DNA of 64,000 nt from Saprospiraceae bacterium (GTDB lineage: Bacteria > Bacteroidota > Bacteroidia > Chitinophagales > Saprospiraceae). The position numbers were made by a program, and so were the translations under genes. The notes beneath the pieces were generated by a model, which saw nothing but the letters and a program-made list of their open reading frames with translations, ran no database searches and was not told the origin of the DNA. How positions within the stretch are numbered: the first letter of the stretch is position 1; each line of letters begins with the position of its first letter. Shown here in pieces: positions 1 through 8,537 of this stretch. The DNA lies in NCBI GenBank assembly GCA_016715245.1, contig JADKAS010000001.1:434001-498000 (forward strand), given 5' to 3'.

Positions 1-1464
1 GTGTAATACAGATAAGCTGATGATTCCGTGATAATTGAGACAATAAATCTCCCATTTTTTAGCGACGTCACCGGAAACGCCAGCGTCAATTTCATCAAAA
101 ATAAGCGTTGGTAAGGTCATGGACGACGCAATGATACTTTTTACACATAGGTTTAATCTGGAGATTTCTCCACCTGATGCGACCGATTTTAAAGGAAGAA
201 GAGCACTTCCTTTGTTGGCAGCAAACAACCATTGTATGTGGTCCGTACCATACACCGAAAAGGTATTATTTTCAGTGAGTTCTATGTTTAACCGGGCATG
301 TTCCATTTTTAAGGAAAGAAGCAATTCTCCTGCTTTTTTTTCAAACTCTGGGATTTTTAGAATCCTTTGTTGATGGAGTTTTTTGTCCAATACAGTCATT
401 TCTTCTTCAATCTTTCGGATCGTGGATCGGGTGTTTTCAATTTCTTTATCCAGATTACCGGCGGTTTCAATTTTACGGTTCAGATCTTCGTAGACCTCCA
501 GTAATCCTGCTTCGTCCAACACACCATGTTTTTTCTGAAGTTTATATAAAATGTTCAGTCTTTCTTTAATCTCCATTATTTTTTCGGGATTAAACTCCGT
601 GGTGTCTGCAATTTTGGAAGCTTCTCTGGAAATATCTTTCAATTCTTCAAGTACTGAATATAACCAGACATAGAGTTCAACAAAGTCATGAGAAATGTTT
701 TTAACAGAGGTTAAAGATTGGAGGTGCGATAAAATGATGGATTGAACAGAATTTTCTTTTTCTTCAAAGTTCATATACATTTGTGAAAATGTTTCCACTA
801 TGTTTTGGGCATTTGAAGCGATATCCAGGTCCTTTTCCAGGGTGGCCTGTTCACCTTTTACAGGATCGAGTTTTTCTAATTCATCAATTAAAAATTGATT
901 AAATTCATTTTCTCTTTCCGACGCAGACTGTTTCTGTATAAGATCGGTAAGGTTTTTATTTTCCGTTTTCCAGTTTTGAAACCACGTTTTGTAGTTTTTT
1001 GCCAATGATTCATTACCTGCAAAGGCATCCAACATTTCCATCTGGTAAGATTCGTTGTGAATATCAAGATTGTCCCATTGTTGGTGAAGATCAATCAGAT
1101 GTCCCGAAAGTTTCTGAAGAGTATCGAGATTTACTGGAGTGTCATTGACAAAGGCCCTGCTTTTTCCTGAAGTAGTTATTTCTCTGCGGATGATGAGCTC
1201 TTCATTTATATCCAGGTCTTCCGTTATTAAAATCTGATGTACATCCGGAGTATTGGTTGTAAATCTGGCTTCAACAAAACATTTTTTATCAGGGTTGAAC
1301 AATACTTTTAAGTCAGCTCTTTTCCCCATGATCAAACCAAGTGCTCCCAAAATGATGGATTTTCCTGCTCCCGTTTCTCCGGTTATGATCGTCAGACCTT
1401 TTGTAAAATCAATGTCTACTTCATCAATTATGGCATAGTTCTGAATGTGTAATTTTAAAAGCAT
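1..1464 (-). CDS. recN: DNA repair protein RecN (C-terminus beyond window edge)
   Basis: RecN is an SMC-like ATPase that acts at DNA double-strand breaks during recombinational repair. Reading down from an ATG at 1464, residues 29-36 form the Walker A motif GETGAGKS, followed by a long coiled-coil-rich middle. The ABC signature SGGEIS lies at about 430-435 and the Walker B LIFDEIDAG at about 454. Some 468 codons are in frame, against about 550 in full-length RecN, so the last part lies outside the window. After the Walker B the frame breaks: six T on the plus strand (55-60) should be seven. With one base restored the protein continues as MGDLLSQLSRNHQLICIT, which is normal RecN. The shift is probably an assembly error. 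The gene is divergent from lptE across about 195 bp of AT-rich DNA with no clear promoter box. Confidence 0.95.
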   Translation of the reverse strand, partial: MLLKLHIQNYAIIDEVDIDFTKGLTIITGETGAGKSIILGALGLIMGKRADLKVLFNPDKKCFVEARFTTNTPDVHQILITEDLDINEELIIRREITTSGKSRAFVNDTPVNLDTLQKLSGHLIDLHQQWDNLDIHNESYQMEMLDAFAGNESLAKNYKTWFQNWKTENKNLTDLIQKQSASERENEFNQFLIDELEKLDPVKGEQATLEKDLDIASNAQNIVETFSQMYMNFEEKENSVQSIILSHLQSLTSVKNISHDFVELYVWLYSVLEELKDISREASKIADTTEFNPEKIMEIKERLNILYKLQKKHGVLDEAGLLEVYEDLNRKIETAGNLDKEIENTRSTIRKIEEEMTVLDKKLHQQRILKIPEFEKKAGELLLSLKMEHARLNIELTENNTFSVYGTDHIQWLFAANKGSALLPLKSVASGGEISRLNLCVKSIIASSMTLPTLIFDEIDAGVSGDVAKKWEIYCLNYHGIISLSVLH

Positions 1465-1658
1465 ATAAAATCAAAAAAATTATTTTTACAAATTTGAGCT
1501 AATGTCCTGTTATTTTGATAGAAAAGTCCAAATCCTTCGGAAAACTATAAATAATGGCGGAAAACTGACATAAAATGTATCAGTTCGCATCCTGAGAACA
1601 TATTTTATAATACAACACATTACGTTTAAAATTGTTATATTCTGAAATTTTGCAGTTT

Positions 1659-2158
1659 ATGTCAAAAGGTTTTGTACTTTCTGTTTTCTTATTGATGTTT
1701 GGTTTCTCATGCAGTGTTTCCCTTAAGGGCATTATTATTCCTCCGGAGGTAAAAACATTTTTGTAGAGGATTTTAGGTTGTCAGCGCTTGAGGCACCGGC
1801 GGATTTAAATCAGCGTTTTGGTGAAGCCTTGAGAAACAAGATCAGAAATGAATCTCGACTCACATTAAAAGAAATAGAACCGGATATCATTTTTTCCGGA
1901 AATGTCAGATCCTTCAGAATTTCTCCGGAAGCTGTCAGTGCCAATACAGTCGCTCAGCTAAACAGATTTGAAATTGTTATTGATGTAACACTTGAATACA
2001 CCAACAAACCGGAAGCCGGCTGGAAAAATAAAAGTTATACTTTTTTTAAAACTTTCGATTCAAGTCTGGATTTTCAAAATGTTCAGGATAACCTAACACG
2101 TGAATTATTTGATCTTTTTACTGAACAAATATTTAATGATGCCTTTTCACAATGGTAA
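1659..2158 (+). CDS. lptE: LPS assembly lipoprotein LptE (frameshifted)
   Basis: Bacteroidota-type LptE, the outer-membrane lipoprotein that plugs the LptD translocon and completes LPS export. The ATG at 1659 gives a short lipoprotein signal with a lipobox ending FSC, then the family's pattern: a short strand ending PPEVKTF, a long central region with FSGNVRSF, and a C-terminus of helical ELFDLFTEQIFNDAF type. The start and the body are in different frames: the T run at 1758-1762 is one base short. Restoring it joins KTF to FVEDFRLSALE and gives about 166 residues, the usual family length. The downstream frame is intact to the stop. It is convergent with the gene at 2164. Family assignment is by recalled pattern and is fairly firm. 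Confidence 0.82.
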
Positions 2159-2163
2159 AGACA

Positions 2164-2702
2164 TTATTGGGATGCCGGAAGTATTTTAAAGGAATCCAAA
2201 AATCTATCGATACTCTGATCAGTACTTTTTTGGAAGGAAGAAAAGGCCTGAATGGAATAAAACGGTCATTTAAAATATACATTTTACCTTTTACGACAGC
2301 GTGTCCATCGTTGTAGTTGATCTTGTACAGTTTTTTTGGTGAATATACGGTTGATACATCTGCATAATACAACAATTGCCCGTTAAGTTTTTCAATGATA
2401 CCGTCGAGGCTTGTTTGGAAAAAATTTTCCAGTAAATCTGTACTATCTTCGTGTAAAATTCCACCGGGATAGTCCGTATAATTGATGATATAAATAATCT
2501 CCGAAGTTTCCTGACTGCCCTTATTTAAGTACGTAATGGTTTTAAGTTCTCCAAGGTCAGTTAAAACGTGTTTCACCCCCCAATCCATAGTTCCAGGACT
2601 AAGGACTTGAAATGAACGATCCTCAGGCAAAAATAATGTCCAATCATCCTGAGAGTGAGCGCGGACACTAAGAAATAATAAAAAAATATACACAACACGC
2701 AT
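2164..2702 (-). CDS. small exported protein of unknown function (probable frameshift near C-terminus)
   Basis: I do not recognise the family. The start is set at 2702 because the resulting N-terminus (MRVVYIFLLFLSVRAHSQ) is a clean signal peptide cleaved after HSQ; the longer possible start at 2753 only adds a poor leader. The mature part is about 160 residues, mixed alpha/beta, with no cysteine. As written the frame runs on to 2133 and overlaps the end of lptE, with an odd basic tail. If the A run at 2198-2202 is one base short, the protein instead ends DFLDSFKILPASQ with a stop at 2164-2166, just clear of lptE. I prefer this reading. The gene follows the DUF937-OmpA gene on the same strand after a terminator. 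Confidence 0.6.
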
Positions 2703-2772
2703 TCTTATTATACGTATAAAGATGAAATTTGTTTTACAAATGGACATCATCATGGCTATTTAAACAAAAAAA

Positions 2773-2808
2773 GGATGGTCTGAAATTCAAACCATCCTTT
2801 ATTTTTTT
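2773..2808 (-). terminator. rho-independent terminator after the DUF937-OmpA gene
   Basis: A 7-bp stem (GGATGGT at 2773-2779 with ACCATCC at 2791-2797) and an 11-nt loop, flanked by A- and T-rich runs on both sides. It lies just beyond the stop of the minus-strand gene ending at 2824 and can work in either direction. Confidence 0.75.
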
Positions 2809-2823
2809 AGAAAAAGGGCAAAA

Positions 2824-4041
2824 TTATTTTGCCGTCACTCTTACAGAAATTCTTCGGTTTTGTTGTCTTCCTTCTTCTGTATTGTTGTCGCCGATCGGAA
2901 ATTCCTGACCGTATCCTTCAGCGCCCAATCTTGTTTTATCAATACCGAGACCCACCAATTCATTCATCACATTAAAGGCACGGTCTGTACTAAGTTTAAG
3001 GTTTGATTTAGGATTACCAACATTGTCAGTATAACCTCCCATTTTAATTTTTACATTTGGATATGCTTTTAAAATTTCAGCAATGTTCACCAGTTGTTCT
3101 TTGCTGGAAGGCTGTAAATTGGCACTACCTGTATCAAACAACAATCTGTCAAAATTAAACCAGGTAGTTTTGTCCACCACTTTGTTATTGTCTTCAATAA
3201 AAGTAATCAACTGGCTTTCAATTCCTTCCGGAGCAGCATTTACCAGTTCAAAACCTGTAGAAAGTTTTTTGGTGAAAAAGTTACCGATTTCTTTTACGCC
3301 GGCAACGGTGGTATCCATAACCTCTTTGGCCATATCTCCTGCATCTTCCACCATCTCTGTTGTACTTTCCACCACTTTGTTGCCACAACCTTTTGTACTG
3401 AAATAATATAATACGGCAGCTGCAAGGAGTAAAGGAAGCAACCATTTCATCCAGTTGTTGCCACCGCCCGAAACATTAGGTGTCTGTATATTTTTGGTAA
3501 GGTCACCCAAAGAAGAAAAGTTGAGCAAACTACCCATTCCTGCAGGTAATGCATTAGCGATATTAGATTTTTGACCCATAAGAAGATCAGTAAGAGCAGA
3601 AAGTCCTTTACCTTTTATTTGTCTGCCAATAACACCCATTAAAAGAGGAGCAGCCATTTTAAACAAAGTAGAGGTTGAGTCATTTTTAAGGCCGGCAAAT
3701 TTTGATATCATATCAATGACACCTGATGATTTACTTCCCAGTAAGGAATCTACCAATCCGCCACCTGAATTCAGAAGGCCGTTTACTTTTTCATCCCCAC
3801 CACCGAATAATCCGGCAATGTTTCCAAGGCTGTCCAGATCTAATCCACCGATCATATCCATAAGCCCCTGTGCTCCTGTCGGTTTGGACGCTTTTTCTAC
3901 AGCCGATCCCAGTAGGGCGGGCATAATTCCTCCAAGGGCTTTTCCAATGGAAGATTCAGATTCTCCAAGATAACTGGTAGCTTGTTTGACAAGACTATCC
4001 GTTACTTGCGATTTTACGAGGTCTAATAAGTTTAGTGACAT
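2824..4041 (-). CDS. DUF937 - transmembrane - OmpA-domain protein
   Basis: A 405-residue fusion. Residues about 1-190 match the DUF937 type: helical, glycine/alanine-rich, with repeated segments such as IGKALGGIMPALLGSAV and FKMAAPLLMGVIGRQI. One transmembrane helix follows at about 198-214 (MKWLLPLLLAAAVLYYF). The C-terminal 120 residues are an OmpA-like peptidoglycan-binding domain with FDTGSANLQPSS, the GGYTDNVG loop, LSTDRAFNVMNEL and the NRRISVRV end. The likely topology is a cytoplasmic DUF937 part, an inner-membrane anchor and a periplasmic domain gripping the cell wall (inference). The role of DUF937 is unknown. The ATG at 4041 is the only sensible start. Upstream, in the direction of transcription, lies the long intergenic repeat array, with no obvious promoter box close by. 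Confidence 0.85.
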   Translation of the reverse strand: MSLNLLDLVKSQVTDSLVKQATSYLGESESSIGKALGGIMPALLGSAVEKASKPTGAQGLMDMIGGLDLDSLGNIAGLFGGGDEKVNGLLNSGGGLVDSLLGSKSSGVIDMISKFAGLKNDSTSTLFKMAAPLLMGVIGRQIKGKGLSALTDLLMGQKSNIANALPAGMGSLLNFSSLGDLTKNIQTPNVSGGGNNWMKWLLPLLLAAAVLYYFSTKGCGNKVVESTTEMVEDAGDMAKEVMDTTVAGVKEIGNFFTKKLSTGFELVNAAPEGIESQLITFIEDNNKVVDKTTWFNFDRLLFDTGSANLQPSSKEQLVNIAEILKAYPNVKIKMGGYTDNVGNPKSNLKLSTDRAFNVMNELVGLGIDKTRLGAEGYGQEFPIGDNNTEEGRQQNRRISVRVTAK

Positions 4042-4199
4042 GTTTTGTTTATTTAAGGTTTAAAAAATGAATTAATATACGGTATTGAGATATACCTAAG
4101 ACCTGTTAATTTTAATACACCACATCTTATTTTTTGCGGTGGTCGTTCTTTAACAATTTATTGACAATAATATCATGGTTAGATCTCTTGAAAAATCAA

Positions 4200-4835
4200 A
4201 AATAAACCATGAAGGACATGAAGGGACCTGAAGTAAAAACCCTTAATAAACCTTAATAACTTAATGGTTCAAAAATAAACCATGAAGGAATAAACCCTTA
4301 ATAAACCTTAATATCTTAATGGTTCAAAAACAAATCATGAAGGAAAAATTTCTTTTAACCTTAAAAACCTTAATACTTTAATGGTTCAAAATAAACCATG
4401 AAGGAATAAACCTTAATATCTTAATGGTTAAAAAATAAACCATGAAGGAAAAACCCTTAATGAACCTTAATATCTTAATGGTTAAAAAATAAACCATGAA
4501 GGAAAAAAGCTTAATGAACCTTAATAACTTAATGGTTCAAAAATTAACCATGAAGGAAAAAAGCTTAATGAACCTTAATATCTTAATGATTCAAAAATTA
4601 ACCATGAAGGAAAAAAGCTTAATGAACCTTAATATCTTAATGGTTAAAAAATAAACCATGAAGGAAAAACCCTTAATGAACCTTAATATCTTAATGGTTC
4701 AAAAAACCATGAAGGACATGAAGATCATGAAGAACATTAAGGACTTGAAGAAAAAAGCTTAATGAACCTTAATATCTTAATGGTTAAAAATAACCATGAA
4801 GGAAAAATCCTAAATGTGCCTTAATAACTTAATGG
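4200..4835. repeat. tandem intergenic repeat array, 54-bp core unit
   Basis: About eleven copies of a unit containing ACCATGAAGGA and CTTAATATCTTAATGGTT. Copies start near 4207, 4279, 4332 (variant), 4395, 4439, 4493, 4547, 4601, 4655, 4706 and 4793. From 4439 to 4655 the spacing is exactly 54 bp. Each junction can form hairpins (ATGGTT ... AACCAT), and the AACCTTAA ... TTAATGGTT half is itself an inverted repeat. Within units a 9-bp sub-rhythm is visible (CTTAATnnn three times; CATGAAGnn several times around 4206-4232 and 4707-4750). There are no spacers, so it is not a CRISPR array. It fills the gap between the DUF937-OmpA gene and the TonB receptor and contains no ordinary gene. Confidence 0.9.
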
Positions 4836-5121
4836 TGTAGAAAAACATTAGATTTGCACATGTTGCTGCACCGGACAAATGAGGTAGCATGAAGATTCGA
4901 ATACTTATAGTATTCTTAAGGATTAATTCGATTACATCCTGATTGATCATTGGAAGAATCTCATTGAAAACAATGCTTGCAATTTCTAAACCAAGAAGAT
5001 ACTACTGGTTTATATGATTTTTTTTCATCTTATATTGTTTAAGAGGGATGTGAAGTGTTACTTTTGCAGCTGATTTATAAAATTAAACATTATTTTTATA
5101 AAATCATCAAATCAGTATCAT
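4836..5121 (+). promoter_or_regulatory. leader region of the TonB receptor: perfect palindrome and promoter
   Basis: This 286-bp stretch holds no gene that I can support. It contains a TAnnTTTG box at 4849-4856, a perfect 7-3-7 palindrome at 4899-4915 (GAATACT TAT AGTATTC), and a better placed box TACTTTTG at 5059-5066 with a TTG at 5035-5037, which fits the Bacteroidota -33/-7 arrangement. The second box lies 56 bp before the receptor ATG and is the likely promoter. The palindrome could be an operator for an earlier transcript, but nothing in the sequence identifies a regulator. Confidence 0.5.
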
Positions 5122-7305
5122 ATGATTATTAAAAGTTATTGGGTGATTTATTTTGTTGTTTTTGGTTATGTATCCTTATTTTCACAAAATGCGGATACCA
5201 TTTTGCAGCAGCATTTACAAGGCATAACCGTAAAAGGATACAAATTTCCCTTTCAGGATACAAAACCACTGGAGAGTGTACATAATGGTTACATTACTTC
5301 AGGAAAAAAAAGTGAAGTCATTTTTCTTCAGGAACTTCCGGCAAATATTACCGAAAAAACAGGGCGTCAGATATTTGCAAAAGTGCCGGGGGCCTTCATC
5401 TATGACATGGACGGCTCAGGAAATCAAATGAACATCGCTACACGAGGTATGGATCCCCATCGTAGCTGGGAGTTGAATGTTCGGCAGAATGGTGTCATAA
5501 CCAATTCTGATATATATGGATATCCTGCGAGTCATTACAGCCCACCGATGGAAGCAATACAAAAAATTGAAATTTTCAGAGGTACGGCTTCCTTGATGTA
5601 CGGTTCTCAGTTTGGCGGAATGGTGAATTATATTACCAAAAAAGCAGACACGACGAAAATATTAAGTGGTGAAGTAATTCAGTCTGCAGGGTCCTTCGGT
5701 TTATTAAGCACCTATCTTTCTATAGGAGGCAAAAAAAACAAATGGACTTATTTCGGATATTACCACAAGAGAAAATCAGAAGGATACCGCACAAATGCCG
5801 CCTCAGATGCTGATGCTCAATTTTTTTCGATTCAATACGATTTTTCAAAAAAGTTCAATATAAAGGGCGAATTAGGCAGAAGCAGCTACCTTTTCAGATC
5901 ACCGGGTCCTCTCACAGATCGTATGTTTGAGCAGGATCCCCGACAGGCAACCCGAAGCAGAAACTATTTCAGTCCGGATATTTATGTTCCTTCCCTCATC
6001 CTGACGTGGGACTTGTTTCCAAAACTGTCGTTGTCCTGGACAAATTCTGCCGTGTACGGAGACAGAAACAGTATTCAGTTTATTGGACTGGCGAATGTGA
6101 GGGATACGATTTCGGCGACTACATTACAGTACGCAAACAGACAGGTAGATATCGATAATTTCAACAGTTTTACCTCTGAAGTCAAGGCCAGGTATGATTA
6201 TAAATTAGGCAAAATAAAAAATACCCTTATTACAGGCATTACGTTGTTTAATAATGACCTGCACAGAAGGCAGCAAGGTAAAGGCAGTACGGGAAGTGAT
6301 TACGACCTGACCGTATCGGAACATCGATTTAATCGGAATATCCATTTCAAAACAAAAAATGTGGCGTTTTTTGCTGAAAATCTTTTTACGATATTACCTC
6401 AACTTGAAATGTCTTTGGGCGCTCGTTTGGAAAGAGGAGAAAGTAATATGTCAGGTGTCATATCTTATCTTACGCCGGAAAAAGTACCTAATTCCATCCA
6501 ATACCATTTTCCTTTATTCGGTGCAAGTATTAAATACCAGGTGAACAACACCACTGCTTTATACTGCAGTGGGTCCCAAGTCTACCGGCCTGTGATTTTT
6601 GCGGATCTTATCCCTGCTACAGTCCTGGAAAGGAGCGACCCGGATTTGAAAAATGCTTTTGGGTATAATGTAGAAATCGGCATAAAAGGCAAAACATTTT
6701 CAAGGTTGACCTATGATGTAAACTATTTTATCGTTCAGTACAATAACAGAATTGGTAACCAGGTTCTTACCGATGATACCGGGCAACAATATGCTTTAAA
6801 AACCAATATTGGAAATTCAGTAACCCATGGCACTGAAATATTGATTGATGTTAAAATGGCAGAAACGGATGATTATTTTATATCCTTATTTACGTCAACT
6901 TCTTATTTTAAGGGATATTATACAGAAGGTTTGATCAGAAACGGAAGTGATAATCTTGATTTAACTAATAAAACATTGGAAGGTCTGCCGGAATGGATTT
7001 CAAGAAATGGTTTGCAAATGGCTTATAAAAAGTTTTCTTCTGTTATCTTATACAGTTATGTGGCACAAAGTTTTTCAGATCCTCTCAATACGGTAAGTCC
7101 CGATCCAAGCGGTGCAAGAGGGATAATTCCATCCTATCGCATTTTGGATATTAATTTTTCCTACAAACTATTTTCAAATCTTCTCTTAAGGTTTGGGGTC
7201 AATAATGTACTGACGAACAATATTTTACGAAAAGGCCGACAAACTATCCGGGTCAAGGCATCTGGAATTCTGACGGACGTGGATTTACTGTTTCAGTTGG
7301 ATTAA
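5122..7305 (+). CDS. TonB-dependent outer-membrane receptor, FecA-like
   Basis: A 727-residue TonB-dependent receptor, a 22-strand barrel that imports scarce ligands (usually ferric complexes) using TonB energy. Signal peptide 1-22 (ending LFSQ) is followed by a TonB-box-like segment (GITVKGYKF) and a plug domain with the motifs FAKVPGAFIYD, MNIATRGMDPHRSWE, and IEIFRGTASLMYGSQFGG at about 150-170. The barrel ends ASGILTDVDLLFQLD without a terminal aromatic. There is no carboxypeptidase-like extension and no STN domain, so this is a transporter rather than a sigma-factor transducer. The plug resembles the FecA/siderophore group; the actual ligand cannot be told. It stands alone, with a TACTTTTG promoter 56 bp upstream and the repeat array before that. 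Confidence 0.9.
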   Translation: MIIKSYWVIYFVVFGYVSLFSQNADTILQQHLQGITVKGYKFPFQDTKPLESVHNGYITSGKKSEVIFLQELPANITEKTGRQIFAKVPGAFIYDMDGSGNQMNIATRGMDPHRSWELNVRQNGVITNSDIYGYPASHYSPPMEAIQKIEIFRGTASLMYGSQFGGMVNYITKKADTTKILSGEVIQSAGSFGLLSTYLSIGGKKNKWTYFGYYHKRKSEGYRTNAASDADAQFFSIQYDFSKKFNIKGELGRSSYLFRSPGPLTDRMFEQDPRQATRSRNYFSPDIYVPSLILTWDLFPKLSLSWTNSAVYGDRNSIQFIGLANVRDTISATTLQYANRQVDIDNFNSFTSEVKARYDYKLGKIKNTLITGITLFNNDLHRRQQGKGSTGSDYDLTVSEHRFNRNIHFKTKNVAFFAENLFTILPQLEMSLGARLERGESNMSGVISYLTPEKVPNSIQYHFPLFGASIKYQVNNTTALYCSGSQVYRPVIFADLIPATVLERSDPDLKNAFGYNVEIGIKGKTFSRLTYDVNYFIVQYNNRIGNQVLTDDTGQQYALKTNIGNSVTHGTEILIDVKMAETDDYFISLFTSTSYFKGYYTEGLIRNGSDNLDLTNKTLEGLPEWISRNGLQMAYKKFSSVILYSYVAQSFSDPLNTVSPDPSGARGIIPSYRILDINFSYKLFSNLLLRFGVNNVLTNNILRKGRQTIRVKASGILTDVDLLFQLD

Positions 7306-7493
7306 AATTTTAGAAATGTTTTTAGACGTGGTATTTATTAGGTTACTTTGTGTGGTTTTAGGACGTAGGGATTTGGGTTATTTCTGTAGAGTAAAAACCC
7401 GTTATAGATTTGTTGAGGATATTTTAAAACAAAATATAGTATAAGACGGATTTTTCGAATTTTCAACATAATATTTTCGGTACAATTAATTAT

Positions 7494-8438
7494 ATGGCAC
7501 AAAAAAGAATTTTGATCACCGGTGCTGCCGGTTTTATAGGCTCCCATTTATGTGATCGCTACATAAAAGAGGGTTATCATGTTATCGGCATGGACAACCT
7601 TATTACGGGTAATCTGGAAAATATTGCTCATTTATTTCCTTTGGAAAACTTTGAATTTTACCACCACGATATCAGTAAGTTTGTTTTTGTCCCCGGGGAC
7701 TTACATTACATCCTTCATTTTGCATCACCTGCAAGCCCAATAGATTATTTAAAAATGCCTATTCAGACATTAAAGGTAGGGTCTTTAGGTACACATAATC
7801 TATTAGGTTTGGCACGGGTTAAAAAAGCAAGGATTCTTATTGCTTCTACATCAGAAGTGTATGGAGATCCTCTTGTCCATCCGCAACATGAAGAATATTG
7901 GGGCAACGTAAACCCTATTGGTCCAAGGGGAGTGTATGATGAGGCGAAACGTTTTCAGGAAGCCATTACCATGGCATATCATACGTATCACGGTCTCGAA
8001 ACCAGGATAGTCAGGATTTTTAATACCTATGGTCCCCGTATGAGGGTGGAAGACGGCAGAGTATTGCCGGCATTTTTTTCACAGGCTATTAAAGGGGAAG
8101 GACTCACTATTTTTGGAGATGGCTCACAGACCAGGTCTTTTTGTTATGTGGATGACCTTGTCGAGGGCATTTTCAGGTTATTGTTAAGTGACTATGTTTT
8201 ACCGGTCAATCTCGGCAATCCGGATGAAATTACCATCAAACAATTTGCAGATGAAATTCTCGCTTTGGTCAATAACCCAAAGGCGGGCATTGTCAATCGC
8301 CCTTTGCCGGTGGACGATCCAAAACAACGACAGCCGGACATTCGGAGAGCCAAAGAAATATTGGGTTGGGAACCCACTTATGACAGAAGGTCAGGGTTGT
8401 TGCTTACCTATGAATATTTCAAACAAGTAGTTCACTAA
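7494..8438 (+). CDS. UDP-glucuronate decarboxylase (UDP-xylose synthase family)
   Basis: A short-chain dehydrogenase/epimerase of 314 residues that converts UDP-glucuronate to UDP-xylose for surface polysaccharide synthesis. The Rossmann motif GAAGFIGSHL is at residues 10-19. The UXS-specific stretch follows: ILHFASPASPIDY, STSEVYGDPLVHPQ, YWGNVNPIGPRGVYDEAKR (catalytic Y and K of YxxxK), then IFNTYGPRM and DGSQTRSFCYVDDLV. The cysteine often seen before the catalytic tyrosine is Val here. The ATG at 7494 begins the Rossmann strand directly. The gene is single, ends 43 bp before a strong bidirectional terminator, and faces the haloperoxidase gene. Confidence 0.9.
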   Translation: MAQKRILITGAAGFIGSHLCDRYIKEGYHVIGMDNLITGNLENIAHLFPLENFEFYHHDISKFVFVPGDLHYILHFASPASPIDYLKMPIQTLKVGSLGTHNLLGLARVKKARILIASTSEVYGDPLVHPQHEEYWGNVNPIGPRGVYDEAKRFQEAITMAYHTYHGLETRIVRIFNTYGPRMRVEDGRVLPAFFSQAIKGEGLTIFGDGSQTRSFCYVDDLVEGIFRLLLSDYVLPVNLGNPDEITIKQFADEILALVNNPKAGIVNRPLPVDDPKQRQPDIRRAKEILGWEPTYDRRSGLLLTYEYFKQVVH

Positions 8439-8480
8439 AATTTGGGGTAGGACCCTTTAAAAATCTAAAAAACACCTAAT

Positions 8481-8517
8481 AAAAAAGGGGAATCCGTTTA
8501 GAATTCCCCTTTTTTTA
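8481..8517. terminator. bidirectional terminator between convergent genes
   Basis: A run of A, then a GGGGAAT ... ATTCCCC stem around a short loop, then seven T. It sits between the uxs-type gene (plus) and the haloperoxidase gene (minus) and serves both. Confidence 0.85.
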
Positions 8518-8537
8518 TGATCTGTTAAATGATCAGT

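Noticed and set aside
4200..4835. CRISPR array
   Set aside because: The repeats are contiguous or separated by near-identical sequence with no unique spacers, units vary in length and sequence, and no cas gene is present.
4881..4955. Short peptide gene in the TonB receptor leader (ATG at about 4889)
   Set aside because: It has only about 18 codons, no convincing ribosome site, and overlaps the palindrome; there is not enough to call a gene.
7338..7547. Small minus-strand gene between the TonB receptor and the UDP-glucuronate decarboxylase
   Set aside because: It overlaps the start of the decarboxylase, has no recognisable signal or family, and its composition is that of random AT-rich intergenic sequence.
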